From assembly GCF_004357995.1 (NCBI RefSeq), contig NZ_SMTK01000006.1:1-64000 (forward strand): a stretch of DNA of 64,000 nt, given 5' to 3'. A model generated the notes under the pieces. It saw only the letters and a program-made list of their open reading frames with translations. It searched no databases and was not told the DNA's origin. The position numbers were made by a program, and so were the translations under genes. Origin of the DNA: Arthrobacter crusticola. Lineage in GTDB: Bacteria; Actinomycetota; Actinomycetes; Actinomycetales; Micrococcaceae. How positions within the stretch are numbered: position 1 is the stretch's first letter; every line of letters begins with the position of its first letter. Positions 37,123-46,351 of the stretch are shown here, piece after piece.

Positions 37123-40100
37123 TTAAGCCTCGCCGTCGGTCCCAGGTGCCTCTGGTGCATCTAACCGGTCCAGAATGCGGGCAGCGAGCTCGATCGGCTC
37201 GTCGCAAAGCCCCATCCGGGCCAACTCCACCGCTGCAGCTGGGATTTGTAAAGTTGGGTCGGGGAAATTGCTTTCAGCAGCGACTGCCTTTGCACGTCTG
37301 ATACCATCGAGGATTTCCGAATCACTGGAGGACAGTCCGAAACCAATCAACGCCACCAAAGCTAAGAGTTTCGCGCTTGTTTCGGGATGTGTTGAGAGCC
37401 TACCGATACCAGTCATAGCCGATAGCTGCCAGTCCGAGAGGCTTCCTGGCCTAGCTTCACGGACCCGACTGTAGAGCTTCAGCAGTATCTCAAGAGGATT
37501 CATCTGCCACACCCACCAAGCTGCCCGTGTTAGAACCGCTGAAGCAGCGCGAGGAAGCCAAGCGTCTCTCTCGGCCAAATTCAGGAGGTCCTCATCAGCC
37601 AAGACCAGGTCCACAAGGAAGTCTTGGGCTAGCAGGAGGTTTGCGGATGTCGCAGTAAGGATGGCATCGTCATCTGTGTCTTTTGCAGACGACAGCTCAA
37701 GCGAGCGATCGCGGACGGCGTCAACCAGGGCTGGGGTTCCGAAGCTTGGGAGGTCAAGTGCACGTGCCAGCCGTCGGAGACCTAGGTCATCGGACCACAG
37801 GGCGAGAGCCTCATCATGTGCGAGTTGGATCGAGTGCGACCACGGGGAATGTTCCGCTTCATTTCCAACCTCATTGAGAAGAGTTACCTCGGCCTCATTT
37901 CCGACCTCCTCAAAAACGCTTACCTCGGTCACAACTCGGACATGCAGCTTTTGAGCGAAACCTTCCAAGGCTTCAGCCCGGCGCAACTGACGAACAAACT
38001 CTGCTTCAGGCAAATCTCTGAAAACAAGGGCAGATTGGTCCGGGTCCCAAGTCAAGGTTCCGGGGCTTCCGGCTCGGCCTCGAATTTCGGAAACCCCTCG
38101 ATGAACGTCGCCCATTGTTGCAGCCGTAACCTGAAGGGAAGCGAAGTGACCGCTGAGCCCGCGTACAGAAGCGTGGCCTGACAGTGTCAGGAGGGCTGCT
38201 GCATCCACAACGATCGATTGGCCTAATGCTGCGCGTGCGGCGGCGACCTCATGGGCGTGCTCGTCGTCGTCCGCTGATCCTGCAACCAGCACTCCAAAAG
38301 CTCGCTCTACTAGGATTGCGGCGTAGCTGTGATTGCGTAAACCGGCGAAGAGGCCAATAGGCACCGTGGCATTTCGGACGGCCCTGATTAGATCTCGAAG
38401 GTGACCTTCTTCTGCCGCGCGCTCCTTGAGGATTTCTGTAAGCTGACCGATAGCTTCTTCTGGCATACCTTGGAGCACCGTTACCCCAGTCTCGTCCCCG
38501 AATTCAGAAACGAGTTCCTGCATAGCCGCGAAAGCTTGTCGGTGCAGTTCCCCGGGGACGGCACCTTGCCCTAGACGGCGGCGAGTATCCAACGCATGGG
38601 CCTCGGATGCTGCCGGGTCCAGATTCTGGTCGACTGCGTAAGTGTTGCTGATAAGTTGTCCCAAGAGAGCGATGGAAAGCTTAGGGTCTGGGAAGCGACG
38701 GGCTAGCGCCAGCGCTTCTGAAGCCTTCGACTCATCCCACATTACTGTCGCGTTCGCGCGTGCCCATAGTGTTGCCTCTTCCTTTGTGCGGGCAACGGGC
38801 CGGTATTTGGCAATCAACTCGGCCGCCTGCGCTGCTTTGCCTTGGTTAAGTTGCGAAACGACGACACGCCATACTTCCGCGGGGCCAGGGGAACCGAATA
38901 GCTTTAGAGCTTCGACCAGATGTGTCTCCGCCACATCCCAGTTACCGCGGCCACCTTCTCTCTCAGCCAAGAATGTCAGGAGGCGCGCGCGTTCCACAGG
39001 GTGGGCCTCGCCCGTATTGGCCGCAAGACTAGCAGCGGCTTCGGCGTTCTCGTCCCCGGCGTCAACCAGGCACGAAGCTCTCCGGATTAGGAACCAGGGA
39101 TTGCCAGCAGCCGAGTAGAGCGCCTGGCAAGTTTCCGCCGCCTCAAGGAAGCGACGCGCTTCGCGCAGCTTCATGATCAGGTGTTCCCCAACCATGGGGT
39201 CCTCCAAAGCCAGCATCCGCAGAGCTGGCAATGCTCTATCCAAGTCGGCATAAGCGATGTGCGCCGCCTTAACAAAGTCCACCAACCACGAGGGCATGAT
39301 GGATTGGGCTACATAGGAGTCCAAGCTGCTGCTCTTATCCACGCCGAGGTCAGCTAGAGCAATACCAGCAATCACGATCTGTCGATAGTCCGCAGTATCC
39401 ACTGCTCTGTCGAACTCCGCTGACCACAACTCCCTTGCCTCCTCTGGCGATGGGTCTAAGAGCCCCACCCTCATCTTGAGGATTCGGTCACTGACCGTTT
39501 CACCTAGGCGTTGGGCTAGTTCAACCACCAAGTTTTGTCGTCCAAGAAAATAAGCCGCGTTCAGAGCGAAACGTAGCATTCTGGGATCTTCGGACTCCTC
39601 ATGAGTGGCAGACCCTATCGGCCCAGGCAAACAAATCTGCAATACCGTCTCGAACCGTCCCTGCAACATATAACACTGGGATAATGCTTCTAGAAGATCG
39701 GTGGTCGGACCCGCCCATCTGCGGCGCTGGGAAATAGCTGATTCCAAGTGTGTCGCTGCCTCGGACAGGTCATCCGTAGCAGGGCTGGAGCTTCCACGTC
39801 GGCGGAGAATTTCAGAACCCAATCGCAGTGAATGCGTGTTCCCAGAGTCGGACTGCAACTGCAGACGCCAGTGGCGAACAGCACCTTCCATGTCGCCTCT
39901 TCGCATGGCCTGTTCCGCGAGGAATGCCTGAACAGGAGAAGCTTTTCGGACTTCGTCGGAGTCTGCCAACAGGATGGGATCTATCGGCAGTGGGCCAGCG
40001 TTTTCGTCGGGATTAGCGAGTAGTGCTCGTCCAACGGCCACTAGCAGGGGTGCATCACCGGTTGCCGCAGCCTCGTCGAGGAGATCGCCGGATCGCTTAC

Positions 40101-40905
40101 GGTCAAATGCCATTATGTTCAAGGCCGCTGCCGCTAAGTTGCTCCCACAGTCTTGTACGGAAGCTCGGCCGGCCCGTTCAAATGCTTCAGCACTCACATC
40201 GTATTCTTCGTGTTGTGCAGCATAAGTAGCCACCACTGCCCATGCCCATGAGCCATTGCGTTCGATCCAGAGAGGCGACGCCGCCAGAAGTGACTGAGCG
40301 GTGCCACGCGGGTTTGCACGACCCTCGGCCAGATGGGAAGCCAATAGCGCTGCGTCTTGTCGTTCAGCAGGCGGGCGAGCCTGCAGCGCGCTGCAAACGG
40401 GCGGCGGCAGCTGCGTTAAGGCGTGCTCGAAACGCGCCTCGGCCAGAGTCTCAAGACCACTGGCGATGTGTCTCCATTCTTTACCTGCCGCTGACATCGG
40501 TTGCGATGAAGGCACCTCGACCTTGTAACCCTTGCCAGTCGATAGCACGGTCGTGCTGGAAATTCGCTGCCAATACACAGCGTTGTTCTTGAGATCGACG
40601 AGGACAACAACCACCGGCAGTGCGTGCCCCAGCCATAGCTTCGCCTTTTTCGCACTGAACGGGAACCACCAACCATTTGCTGACGGTTTCCTGAAGTAGG
40701 AGGGCCCACCCTTGATCTGGATGGCAATCAACCGACCTGTTCCAACCTCGACTGTCGGTTTGCCCTCCTCTTCGCTGAGTCGGACCTCCTCGACGTGAGC
40801 ATCAATACCTTGGTCGCTTATGTCCTGGGGTCGGAAGAACCATCCGATCTGCAGAGCCAACTTTTCAACGGCATTGACCGCTTTGCGATTCGTGAACTCG
40901 CTCAT
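37123..40905 (-). CDS. DUF4365 nuclease-like / helical-repeat / PIN-like domain protein
   Basis: The 1260-residue product begins with a DUF4365 domain (about 1-150). GWFFRPQDISDQGIDAHVEE (Asp35) and LIAIQIKGGPSYF (Gln63-x-Lys65) give the D...(E/Q)xK pattern of PD-(D/E)xK nuclease-like folds. Residues about 160-880 are Ala/Leu-rich helical hairpins of TPR type (for example AFLAEQAMRRGDMEGAVRHW). Near residue 897 SIVVDAAALLTLSGH starts what looks like a PIN domain: Asp901, then HDEALALWSDDLGLRRLARA (Asp1031, Glu1032, Asp1039, Asp1040) and FGTPALVDAVRDR. About 200 helical residues end the protein. GC is clearly below the chromosome. It diverges from the Toprim gene across 261 bp. A nuclease-armed defense or abortive-infection role is inferred. 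Confidence 0.75.
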   Translation of the reverse strand: MSEFTNRKAVNAVEKLALQIGWFFRPQDISDQGIDAHVEEVRLSEEEGKPTVEVGTGRLIAIQIKGGPSYFRKPSANGWWFPFSAKKAKLWLGHALPVVVVLVDLKNNAVYWQRISSTTVLSTGKGYKVEVPSSQPMSAAGKEWRHIASGLETLAEARFEHALTQLPPPVCSALQARPPAERQDAALLASHLAEGRANPRGTAQSLLAASPLWIERNGSWAWAVVATYAAQHEEYDVSAEAFERAGRASVQDCGSNLAAAALNIMAFDRKRSGDLLDEAAATGDAPLLVAVGRALLANPDENAGPLPIDPILLADSDEVRKASPVQAFLAEQAMRRGDMEGAVRHWRLQLQSDSGNTHSLRLGSEILRRRGSSSPATDDLSEAATHLESAISQRRRWAGPTTDLLEALSQCYMLQGRFETVLQICLPGPIGSATHEESEDPRMLRFALNAAYFLGRQNLVVELAQRLGETVSDRILKMRVGLLDPSPEEARELWSAEFDRAVDTADYRQIVIAGIALADLGVDKSSSLDSYVAQSIMPSWLVDFVKAAHIAYADLDRALPALRMLALEDPMVGEHLIMKLREARRFLEAAETCQALYSAAGNPWFLIRRASCLVDAGDENAEAAASLAANTGEAHPVERARLLTFLAEREGGRGNWDVAETHLVEALKLFGSPGPAEVWRVVVSQLNQGKAAQAAELIAKYRPVARTKEEATLWARANATVMWDESKASEALALARRFPDPKLSIALLGQLISNTYAVDQNLDPAASEAHALDTRRRLGQGAVPGELHRQAFAAMQELVSEFGDETGVTVLQGMPEEAIGQLTEILKERAAEEGHLRDLIRAVRNATVPIGLFAGLRNHSYAAILVERAFGVLVAGSADDDEHAHEVAAARAALGQSIVVDAAALLTLSGHASVRGLSGHFASLQVTAATMGDVHRGVSEIRGRAGSPGTLTWDPDQSALVFRDLPEAEFVRQLRRAEALEGFAQKLHVRVVTEVSVFEEVGNEAEVTLLNEVGNEAEHSPWSHSIQLAHDEALALWSDDLGLRRLARALDLPSFGTPALVDAVRDRSLELSSAKDTDDDAILTATSANLLLAQDFLVDLVLADEDLLNLAERDAWLPRAASAVLTRAAWWVWQMNPLEILLKLYSRVREARPGSLSDWQLSAMTGIGRLSTHPETSAKLLALVALIGFGLSSSDSEILDGIRRAKAVAAESNFPDPTLQIPAAAVELARMGLCDEPIELAARILDRLDAPEAPGTDGEA
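37856..37927 (-). repeat. Imperfect 36-bp tandem duplication inside the DUF4365/PIN gene
   Basis: Two adjacent 36-bp units (37856-37891 and 37892-37927) agree at about three quarters of positions. They encode two copies of a 12-residue unit containing EVGNEAE. The duplication keeps frame and inserts an acidic loop before the HDEALALWSDD motif of the PIN-like domain. Confidence 0.75.
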
Positions 40906-41166
40906 CCATCCCCCAAATCAAGGAAGCCAGCATCCAATCTGACTGCAAACATCTAGAAGCTTATAGCGGATCATGCGAATGCCAGCCCTGCGTCTTGTCG
41001 GGCTCCGTCTAGCTGAGGGTGGTTCCCGATCGCCTTTGGGAAGCTCCTGAGTCATGGCAGTTGATGCCAGCAAGCCTGCCGATTCATTGACTTGCTGTTG
41101 TTACTGTTGGCAAGCATGTCCCTGTGGTTTCGTGGGATGGGACGCAAAGAGTGAACGGGAGGCAGA
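40906..41166. promoter_or_regulatory. Divergent promoter region between the DUF4365/PIN and Toprim genes
   Basis: The two large genes start back to back with 261 bp between them, so their promoters lie here and may be co-regulated. No clear operator palindrome was seen. The Toprim gene has a GGGAGG ribosome binding site; the DUF4365 gene start (ATG at 40905) is preceded on its strand by GGGGGATG. Confidence 0.5.
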
Positions 41167-42342
41167 GTGGCAGCATATTCGTGGGTTTGCATCGGCGAGG
41201 ATCAGACTGTCCCAGTTTCGGGATTCGTCCGAGAAGGTTACAGCCTCCAGCACGCTGCGTTGTTTTTGGACAACGAACGGGTTAGTGAGGGCCTCTACTT
41301 GTCGAGTGCCAAGACAATCCGCGACCGCCTGCAACTGCTTGGATTCGGTCGAGCCCGCGCGGACGCAGTGGTTCTCCAAGGATGGGCAACACGGCACCAC
41401 GTCGAGAATAAGAACCTGGCTGATGATCCGGAGAAGCTCATAGCCGACTTCGTCATTGATCTTGAATCGGAAGGAGGGGCTCCTTCAGTTTACGAAAATC
41501 CATCGAAACAACGCCTTCGCAGCTCTTGGGGCTACATATGGGGCGAGGAACGCAGTCAACTTCGTTACTTGGTTGACAGATTGCCGGACGAGCACCCGGT
41601 CGCCTTCGACCTTAGAGAAGTTATCGGGAGAGGACACGCTGCCGCCTCTGAAACGCTGTGTGCGGATGCGCGGGCTGAGGAAATCACCGAGGCCTCCGGC
41701 ACCATGCCGACCATCACGCTGACGGAGGGGTCTTCGGATGCCAGCATATTGGAAAAGGCCCTCGAGATACTACGACCTGATCTGGTTGGATTCTTGACGT
41801 TCATGGATTACTCGCACAAACCTGACGGCGGCGTGGGAGCCGTCACGAATGGGCTAAAGGCGTTCTCTGCCGCTGGAGTCGGCAACAGAATAATAGGGCT
41901 CTACGACAACGACACAGCCGGCCGTCAGGGGCTCCTATCGCTTCGGAAGTCGCCGTTACGACCGCATATGCGGGGTACTGTTCTTCCTGAACTCGAGCTC
42001 GCCCGTAGCTACCCCACTTATGGACCTGACGGCCTGAGCTGTACTGACATCAATGGGCGAGCAGTATCGGTGGAACTCTTCCTCGGACGAGATGTTCTGA
42101 CTATTGACGGTGAACTTTCGCCCGTACAGTGGACTCAGTACGTCAAGCCCATGAATTCCTACCAAGGCGAGATTTCGCAGAAGGGCCTCATCCAAGAGCG
42201 CTTTTACGAAAAGGTAAAGACGTTCAGCGCTGCAAGTAGACATGAAAAGTCGGACGACTGGCAGGACCTTGAACATCTCATCGACTACATCGTCCAACTC
42301 ATGAGCACTGAGGATAACAGCCAGAAGGAGCCTCAGAATTGA
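41167..42342 (+). CDS. HEPN/Toprim-associated domain protein with Toprim fold
   Basis: The 391-residue product has an N-terminal region of about 170 residues of the HEPN/Toprim-associated kind (AAYSWVCIGEDQTVPVSGF, FVIDLESEGGAPSVY). A Toprim domain follows: TITLTEGSSDASILEKALEI carries the catalytic Glu near residue 184, and IIGLYDNDTAGRQGLLSL the DxD near 245. This metal-binding fold occurs in topoisomerases, primases and OLD-type nucleases. The rest (about 300-391) is acidic and helical. GTG start with GGGAGG upstream. It diverges from the DUF4365-PIN gene and precedes a wrecked restriction gene, so it probably acts in defense against foreign nucleic acid. No ATPase domain is present. Confidence 0.75.
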   Translation: MAAYSWVCIGEDQTVPVSGFVREGYSLQHAALFLDNERVSEGLYLSSAKTIRDRLQLLGFGRARADAVVLQGWATRHHVENKNLADDPEKLIADFVIDLESEGGAPSVYENPSKQRLRSSWGYIWGEERSQLRYLVDRLPDEHPVAFDLREVIGRGHAAASETLCADARAEEITEASGTMPTITLTEGSSDASILEKALEILRPDLVGFLTFMDYSHKPDGGVGAVTNGLKAFSAAGVGNRIIGLYDNDTAGRQGLLSLRKSPLRPHMRGTVLPELELARSYPTYGPDGLSCTDINGRAVSVELFLGRDVLTIDGELSPVQWTQYVKPMNSYQGEISQKGLIQERFYEKVKTFSAASRHEKSDDWQDLEHLIDYIVQLMSTEDNSQKEPQN

Positions 42343-42438
42343 CGCAAGCCCCACTCATTGTGCGGTTCTGTTACCGGCTATGTTGCAGGATTAGCTAGAT
42401 CATTGCTTGCGTAGCAACGGCATGGGGACCGTGAGCAG

Positions 42439-43331
42439 ATGGCGAGAAAGCACTGGTGGGCCAGCCAGAGCAAAAACAATAAAGCAGCAAACCAAGCTGG
42501 GACACTTTGGACAGGGCCACGGCAGAATCCCGGAGGATGATCATGGATCTGCAACGGGACGACATCGTGTTGCGCCACCATGAGGCCCATCTGCTGGCCG
42601 TCAGCAGGGTGACCGCTTCTTGAACGCCCTCGCGTCGTCCGCCCGATAACCCGAAAATGGCACCCGGAGGAACCTGATGAGGGGTGGTTGGTCACAATCG
42701 AACCCGTTCGGACCGGAGTGGATTTGCACTGTAAAGACGTAGCAAAGCTGCTGAGAACTGGACCGGACAAGCCAATTAATAGCGGCAGAGTGCCTAAACC
42801 GTGCCCGGTTTCTGTCCACCCTCTCTGAAGAAGAGGGGCTTGCCCTTCTTGCAGCGTTCGACCTGCCGTTGTCGAAGGCATCCGAGGAAGGGCTTTATGG
42901 TCGCCCGGACGACGGGGACGGCGGAGACACAGACGAAGTTTCACCTGGATCAGTCCGACGAGAGCAGACGGACCTGCGCCGCCATCTGCTGAAAGGCCGG
43001 GCAACGGCCCCTGCGACATACGCAGCGAGGAGCGTCCGGCCAGACTCGTGGTCGCCGGGCATATTAAGCTACGCAGCCTGTGCACGGAGGAGGAACGCAA
43101 AGGCTTCCGCTCAGTGGCCATGCTTGTCTACAGCTTGGGCTGCGACGCCTTGTTCAGGTGGGGTTACGTCTTTGTGAGCCCTGGACGCAAGGTGTGTCGC
43201 GGTAATGACGCGAAACCCATGACGTCCAGAACGCCGTTGATCTGCTAATCGGCAAGATATGCGCCGCCCCAAATGACGCACACTCCCCCCGTTTCGCTAC
43301 CCATGCGGAACTTCACCTCGGGTGGGCTTGA
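42439..43331 (+). pseudogene. Frameshifted EVE-like/HNH type IV restriction endonuclease remnant
   Basis: Reading across frames reconstructs one protein. ATG at 42439 gives ARKHWWASQSKNNKAANQAG, the start of the EVE/PUA-like modified-base reader in HNH restriction proteins. Further pieces are DLQRDDIVLRHHEAHLLAVSR (about 42542-42617), EEPDEGWLVTIEPV..GVDLHCKDVAKLLRTG (about 42670-42770), FLSTLSEEEGLALLAAFDLP and DLRRHLLKGRATAP (42812-43010), then AGHIKLRSLCTEEERKGFRS with WGYVFVSPGRKVCRGNDA (43050-43220; AGHIK carries the HNH histidine), and HDVQNAVDLLIGKICAAPND to HAELHLGWA before the stop at 43329-43331. At least five frame changes and several stops show it is dead. Confidence 0.8.
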
Positions 43332-43427
43332 TAGAGACGGCTCACCCAGACAGGACCGGAGGTCGTTCGCCAGCCGGTGAACAACCGGTGGCGCTTGTCG
43401 TGTGAAAACCGTATCTGACCTCTGCCG

Positions 43428-44864
43428 CTATCCCAGCGCCTCACATAGGGGGAGCAGATCTTGGAGCCGCTCCACTATCCGTTTCTGCTCCGCCAGGGGC
43501 GGGACCGGAATAAGGTAGTCCTTCAAGAACGACGCTCCCACCCGTTGTTGTCCCGCTGTCCCTGTCATTGCCCTGACGCCATCGCGGATGAAGTCCGCCG
43601 TTTTGAAGAAGAACAGCAGGTACCTCATGTCGATTGTTTGGTCAATCCCACGAAGGACGTGAAATTCCGTTGTCCCCGCGCCGAGGCCCGATTCAAGGCC
43701 GTTGAGGACAGCAGACTTACGGTTCTGGAAACAGGGCGTGATCTTCGCGAGGACTAGGTCTCCGTCTTGGAAGTGCGTATATCCCGAGCGAACCTCACCC
43801 CATCGTCGGATCTCGAACTCGTATTCACTGCCATAACCGTCCTGCAGGCGGGCCATGGGCAAAAAACCGACCTTGACGTCGTCCGAAGCAGTGTTGCGGG
43901 GACTCAGGATACAGATCTGGCCAACTCGGGCCCACGCCCAACTCTTCGGAACCTGAAACGGGATCTCGCTCTCGAGGATTGGTGGCAACGGCTTCTCTTG
44001 CTTGAGCTGCCCTGCAGCAACCATCTGCGCTTTCTTTACATCGATTTGCGCCAACAGCTCGCCCGCATCGCCATCAGGAGGCAGTTGCTGGGTCAAACGG
44101 CCCGAAACTGCGTCTTGCAGTATTGCGTTCCGCATATCATCCGGAAAACGCTTCCTAAGGGCATCAAGCTCAATTTCGTTGGAGGCGAGCTCATTTACTT
44201 GCGGCAGAAGCTGCTCGAGCCGTTCAACAATACGCTCCTGCTCCGCAAGGGGCGGCAACGGCATCATTCTGGGCATCATATTCGTCATTGACACGTGCAC
44301 CATCGTGCTTCCAGTCGTCGAATTACGGATGGAATCTACGTCGCGCATCAGCATGTAGTAAACAAACTTTTTCACCAGCGGGCCGTACTTAACGTTCCAA
44401 ATATGATAGTGAAAAATAGCCCGTCCAGCATCCCACAAGTGCGGGCCGAACGACGCGGACCAGCAGTAGAGTAAGTCACCAGAGTCGCAGTATTTCTCGT
44501 CCTCAAGCTCCAGGTCCGAGTAATACCAGTGCGCGTTTGTGAAGAGGTTCCCGACGCGGAGCACTTTGTACTTTCCGTCCGACAGCAACTCGTCCTGCTT
44601 ATATGCGCGACCATTGATGAACCGTAGGACGTCACCAAACCGCACCCATACCCAGTTGGCCGGGATGTCGAACGGAATCTCCTCCTCAGAGATTGGAGGC
44701 AGCAGCTTGTCTTTCTTGCGCTCTCCCGACGCAACCAGCGCTGCTCTCTCCGCACGAATGCGCGCGAGTAGTTCCCGGGCATCCCCATCCGAAGGCAGTT
44801 GATTCGTCAACAGGCCTGACATTGCATCCTGCAGTATTGACTTGCGCAGCTTGTCGGCGATCAC
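43428..44864 (-). CDS. hsdS: Type I restriction-modification specificity subunit
   Basis: The 478-residue product has two target recognition domains. Each is introduced by the same element: IPFDIPANWVWVRFGDVLRF in the first half and IPFQVPKSWAWARVGQICIL in the second. The repeated helical spacers (KLRKSILQDAMSGLLTNQLP and DMRNAILQDAVSGRLTQQLP) and the two PLAEQERIVERLEQLLP-type segments give the usual pseudo-twofold symmetry. HsdS directs the methylase and nuclease to a bipartite DNA site. It starts with GTG overlapping the hsdM stop by 4 bp. It appears intact. Confidence 0.94.
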   Translation of the reverse strand: MIADKLRKSILQDAMSGLLTNQLPSDGDARELLARIRAERAALVASGERKKDKLLPPISEEEIPFDIPANWVWVRFGDVLRFINGRAYKQDELLSDGKYKVLRVGNLFTNAHWYYSDLELEDEKYCDSGDLLYCWSASFGPHLWDAGRAIFHYHIWNVKYGPLVKKFVYYMLMRDVDSIRNSTTGSTMVHVSMTNMMPRMMPLPPLAEQERIVERLEQLLPQVNELASNEIELDALRKRFPDDMRNAILQDAVSGRLTQQLPPDGDAGELLAQIDVKKAQMVAAGQLKQEKPLPPILESEIPFQVPKSWAWARVGQICILSPRNTASDDVKVGFLPMARLQDGYGSEYEFEIRRWGEVRSGYTHFQDGDLVLAKITPCFQNRKSAVLNGLESGLGAGTTEFHVLRGIDQTIDMRYLLFFFKTADFIRDGVRAMTGTAGQQRVGASFLKDYLIPVPPLAEQKRIVERLQDLLPLCEALG

Positions 44865-46336
44865 TTGCCCGCCCCAAGCATTTGCTCGATGAGCATCAGT
44901 CGCTCGTCAATTCGCACGTTGAGCTCGTCCCGGCGGCGCTTGTACTGGTCGATGGTCTCTTCGGGCGAGAGCACCTCCTCCTCATCGCGCGGATACCCAC
45001 ACAGGTCCAGGTTGTAACTGCGCTCGGCGAGCTCGGCCGCGGTGAACGACTGCGCCGTGAACGAACCGGTCTTGGGGTTTGTGAGCTCAACTCGGTCGTC
45101 CCACCAACTCATGCAACCTTCAAAGTGTTCAAGCAGCATCGGCTTCGTCTTCGAGAAGTGTTTGTACCCGTCAGGCTTGTCGACGCGATAGAACCAAGTG
45201 CGCTCGGTTGGGCCCGTATTGTCGAAGAACAAAATGTTCGTTGCGATCGATGTGTAAGGTGCAAACACACTCATTGGCATCCGGACAATAGTGTGCAGGT
45301 TGAACTCCTCGACGAGCTTGCGTTTGATCGCACGCTTCGGCCCATCAGCGCCGAATAGGAATCCGTCAGGTAGGATAAGCGCTGCCCGCCCGTCGCGTTT
45401 AAGGCGGTACATCGCCAGCACGACGAACAGATCCGCAGTCTCGCCGCTGCGCAGCTCAGCTGGGAAGTTCATTTTCAGATTTTCCTGCTCAGTGCCGCCA
45501 TAGGGCGGATTCATAAGCACGACTTCGAATCGGTCCTGGTCCTTGAACTGGCGGACGTTCCGCTCGAGTGAGTTGCCATGAAACAGCTGCGGGCTATCAA
45601 CGTCGTGGATCAAGAGATTCGTCACAGCAAGCAGGTACGGGAACTGCTTCTTCTCGATGCCGAACACGCTCTTTGCGTAAAGCTCGCGGTCTCCAACAGA
45701 GCTCACCTGAGGCTCGAGGTAGTTGAGTGAAGATGTAAGGAACCCGCCTGTGCCTGCTGCGAAGTCTGCGATACGCTCACCGAGCTGCGGCGCGAGCATC
45801 TGAGCCATGAAGTCGGTCACCGCACGTGGCGTGTAGAACTCGCCGGCGTTGCCCGCCCCCTGCAGGCTCCGCAGGATCGTTTCGTATATCTCTCCGAACG
45901 CGTGCCGCTCCTTATAGTCGTCGAACTGGATCGCGTCGATCTCATTGATAATTTGACGCAGAAGCACGCCGTCTTTCATGTACTGGTTGCTGTCCTCGAA
46001 TACTGCCCGGACAATGCTCTGCCGCAAAGGCGTACGCGAGTCGAGCTGAAGGTTCTTCAACTTCGGAAACAGAGTGACGTTGACGAAGTCGAGTAGCCCC
46101 TGGCCCGTGAGCGCAGCACCATCCTTCGTGTCCACAGCCCAGTTCCGCCAGCGGAGCGGCTCAGGGATGATCGAGTGGAACGTTTCGTCGTGGAACTCCC
46201 AGTCCTCCTCCTTGACGTCATAGACCTTGAGGAAGAGGATCCACACCATCTGCTCAATACGCTGGGCATCACCGTTGATGCCGCTATCGCCGCGCATGAT
46301 GTTTTGGATCTTTTTGACGAATCCGCCGATTACCAC
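44861..46336 (-). CDS. hsdM: Type I restriction-modification DNA adenine methyltransferase subunit
   Basis: The 491-residue product begins with the HsdM helical domain (FVKKIQNIMRGDSGINGDAQ). The N6-adenine methylase core follows: GAGNAGEFYTPRAVTDFMAQM, the SAM motif IADFAAGTGGFLTSSLNYL, and catalytic VVLMNPPYGGTEQ near residue 276. The C terminus pairs with HsdS. It methylates host sites and is the partner for restriction by HsdR. GTG start follows GGAGTACGA. It lies 15 bp after hsdR and is coupled to hsdS. Confidence 0.95.
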   Translation of the reverse strand: MVIGGFVKKIQNIMRGDSGINGDAQRIEQMVWILFLKVYDVKEEDWEFHDETFHSIIPEPLRWRNWAVDTKDGAALTGQGLLDFVNVTLFPKLKNLQLDSRTPLRQSIVRAVFEDSNQYMKDGVLLRQIINEIDAIQFDDYKERHAFGEIYETILRSLQGAGNAGEFYTPRAVTDFMAQMLAPQLGERIADFAAGTGGFLTSSLNYLEPQVSSVGDRELYAKSVFGIEKKQFPYLLAVTNLLIHDVDSPQLFHGNSLERNVRQFKDQDRFEVVLMNPPYGGTEQENLKMNFPAELRSGETADLFVVLAMYRLKRDGRAALILPDGFLFGADGPKRAIKRKLVEEFNLHTIVRMPMSVFAPYTSIATNILFFDNTGPTERTWFYRVDKPDGYKHFSKTKPMLLEHFEGCMSWWDDRVELTNPKTGSFTAQSFTAAELAERSYNLDLCGYPRDEEEVLSPEETIDQYKRRRDELNVRIDERLMLIEQMLGAGK

Positions 46337-46351
46337 TCGTACTCCTGTCGA

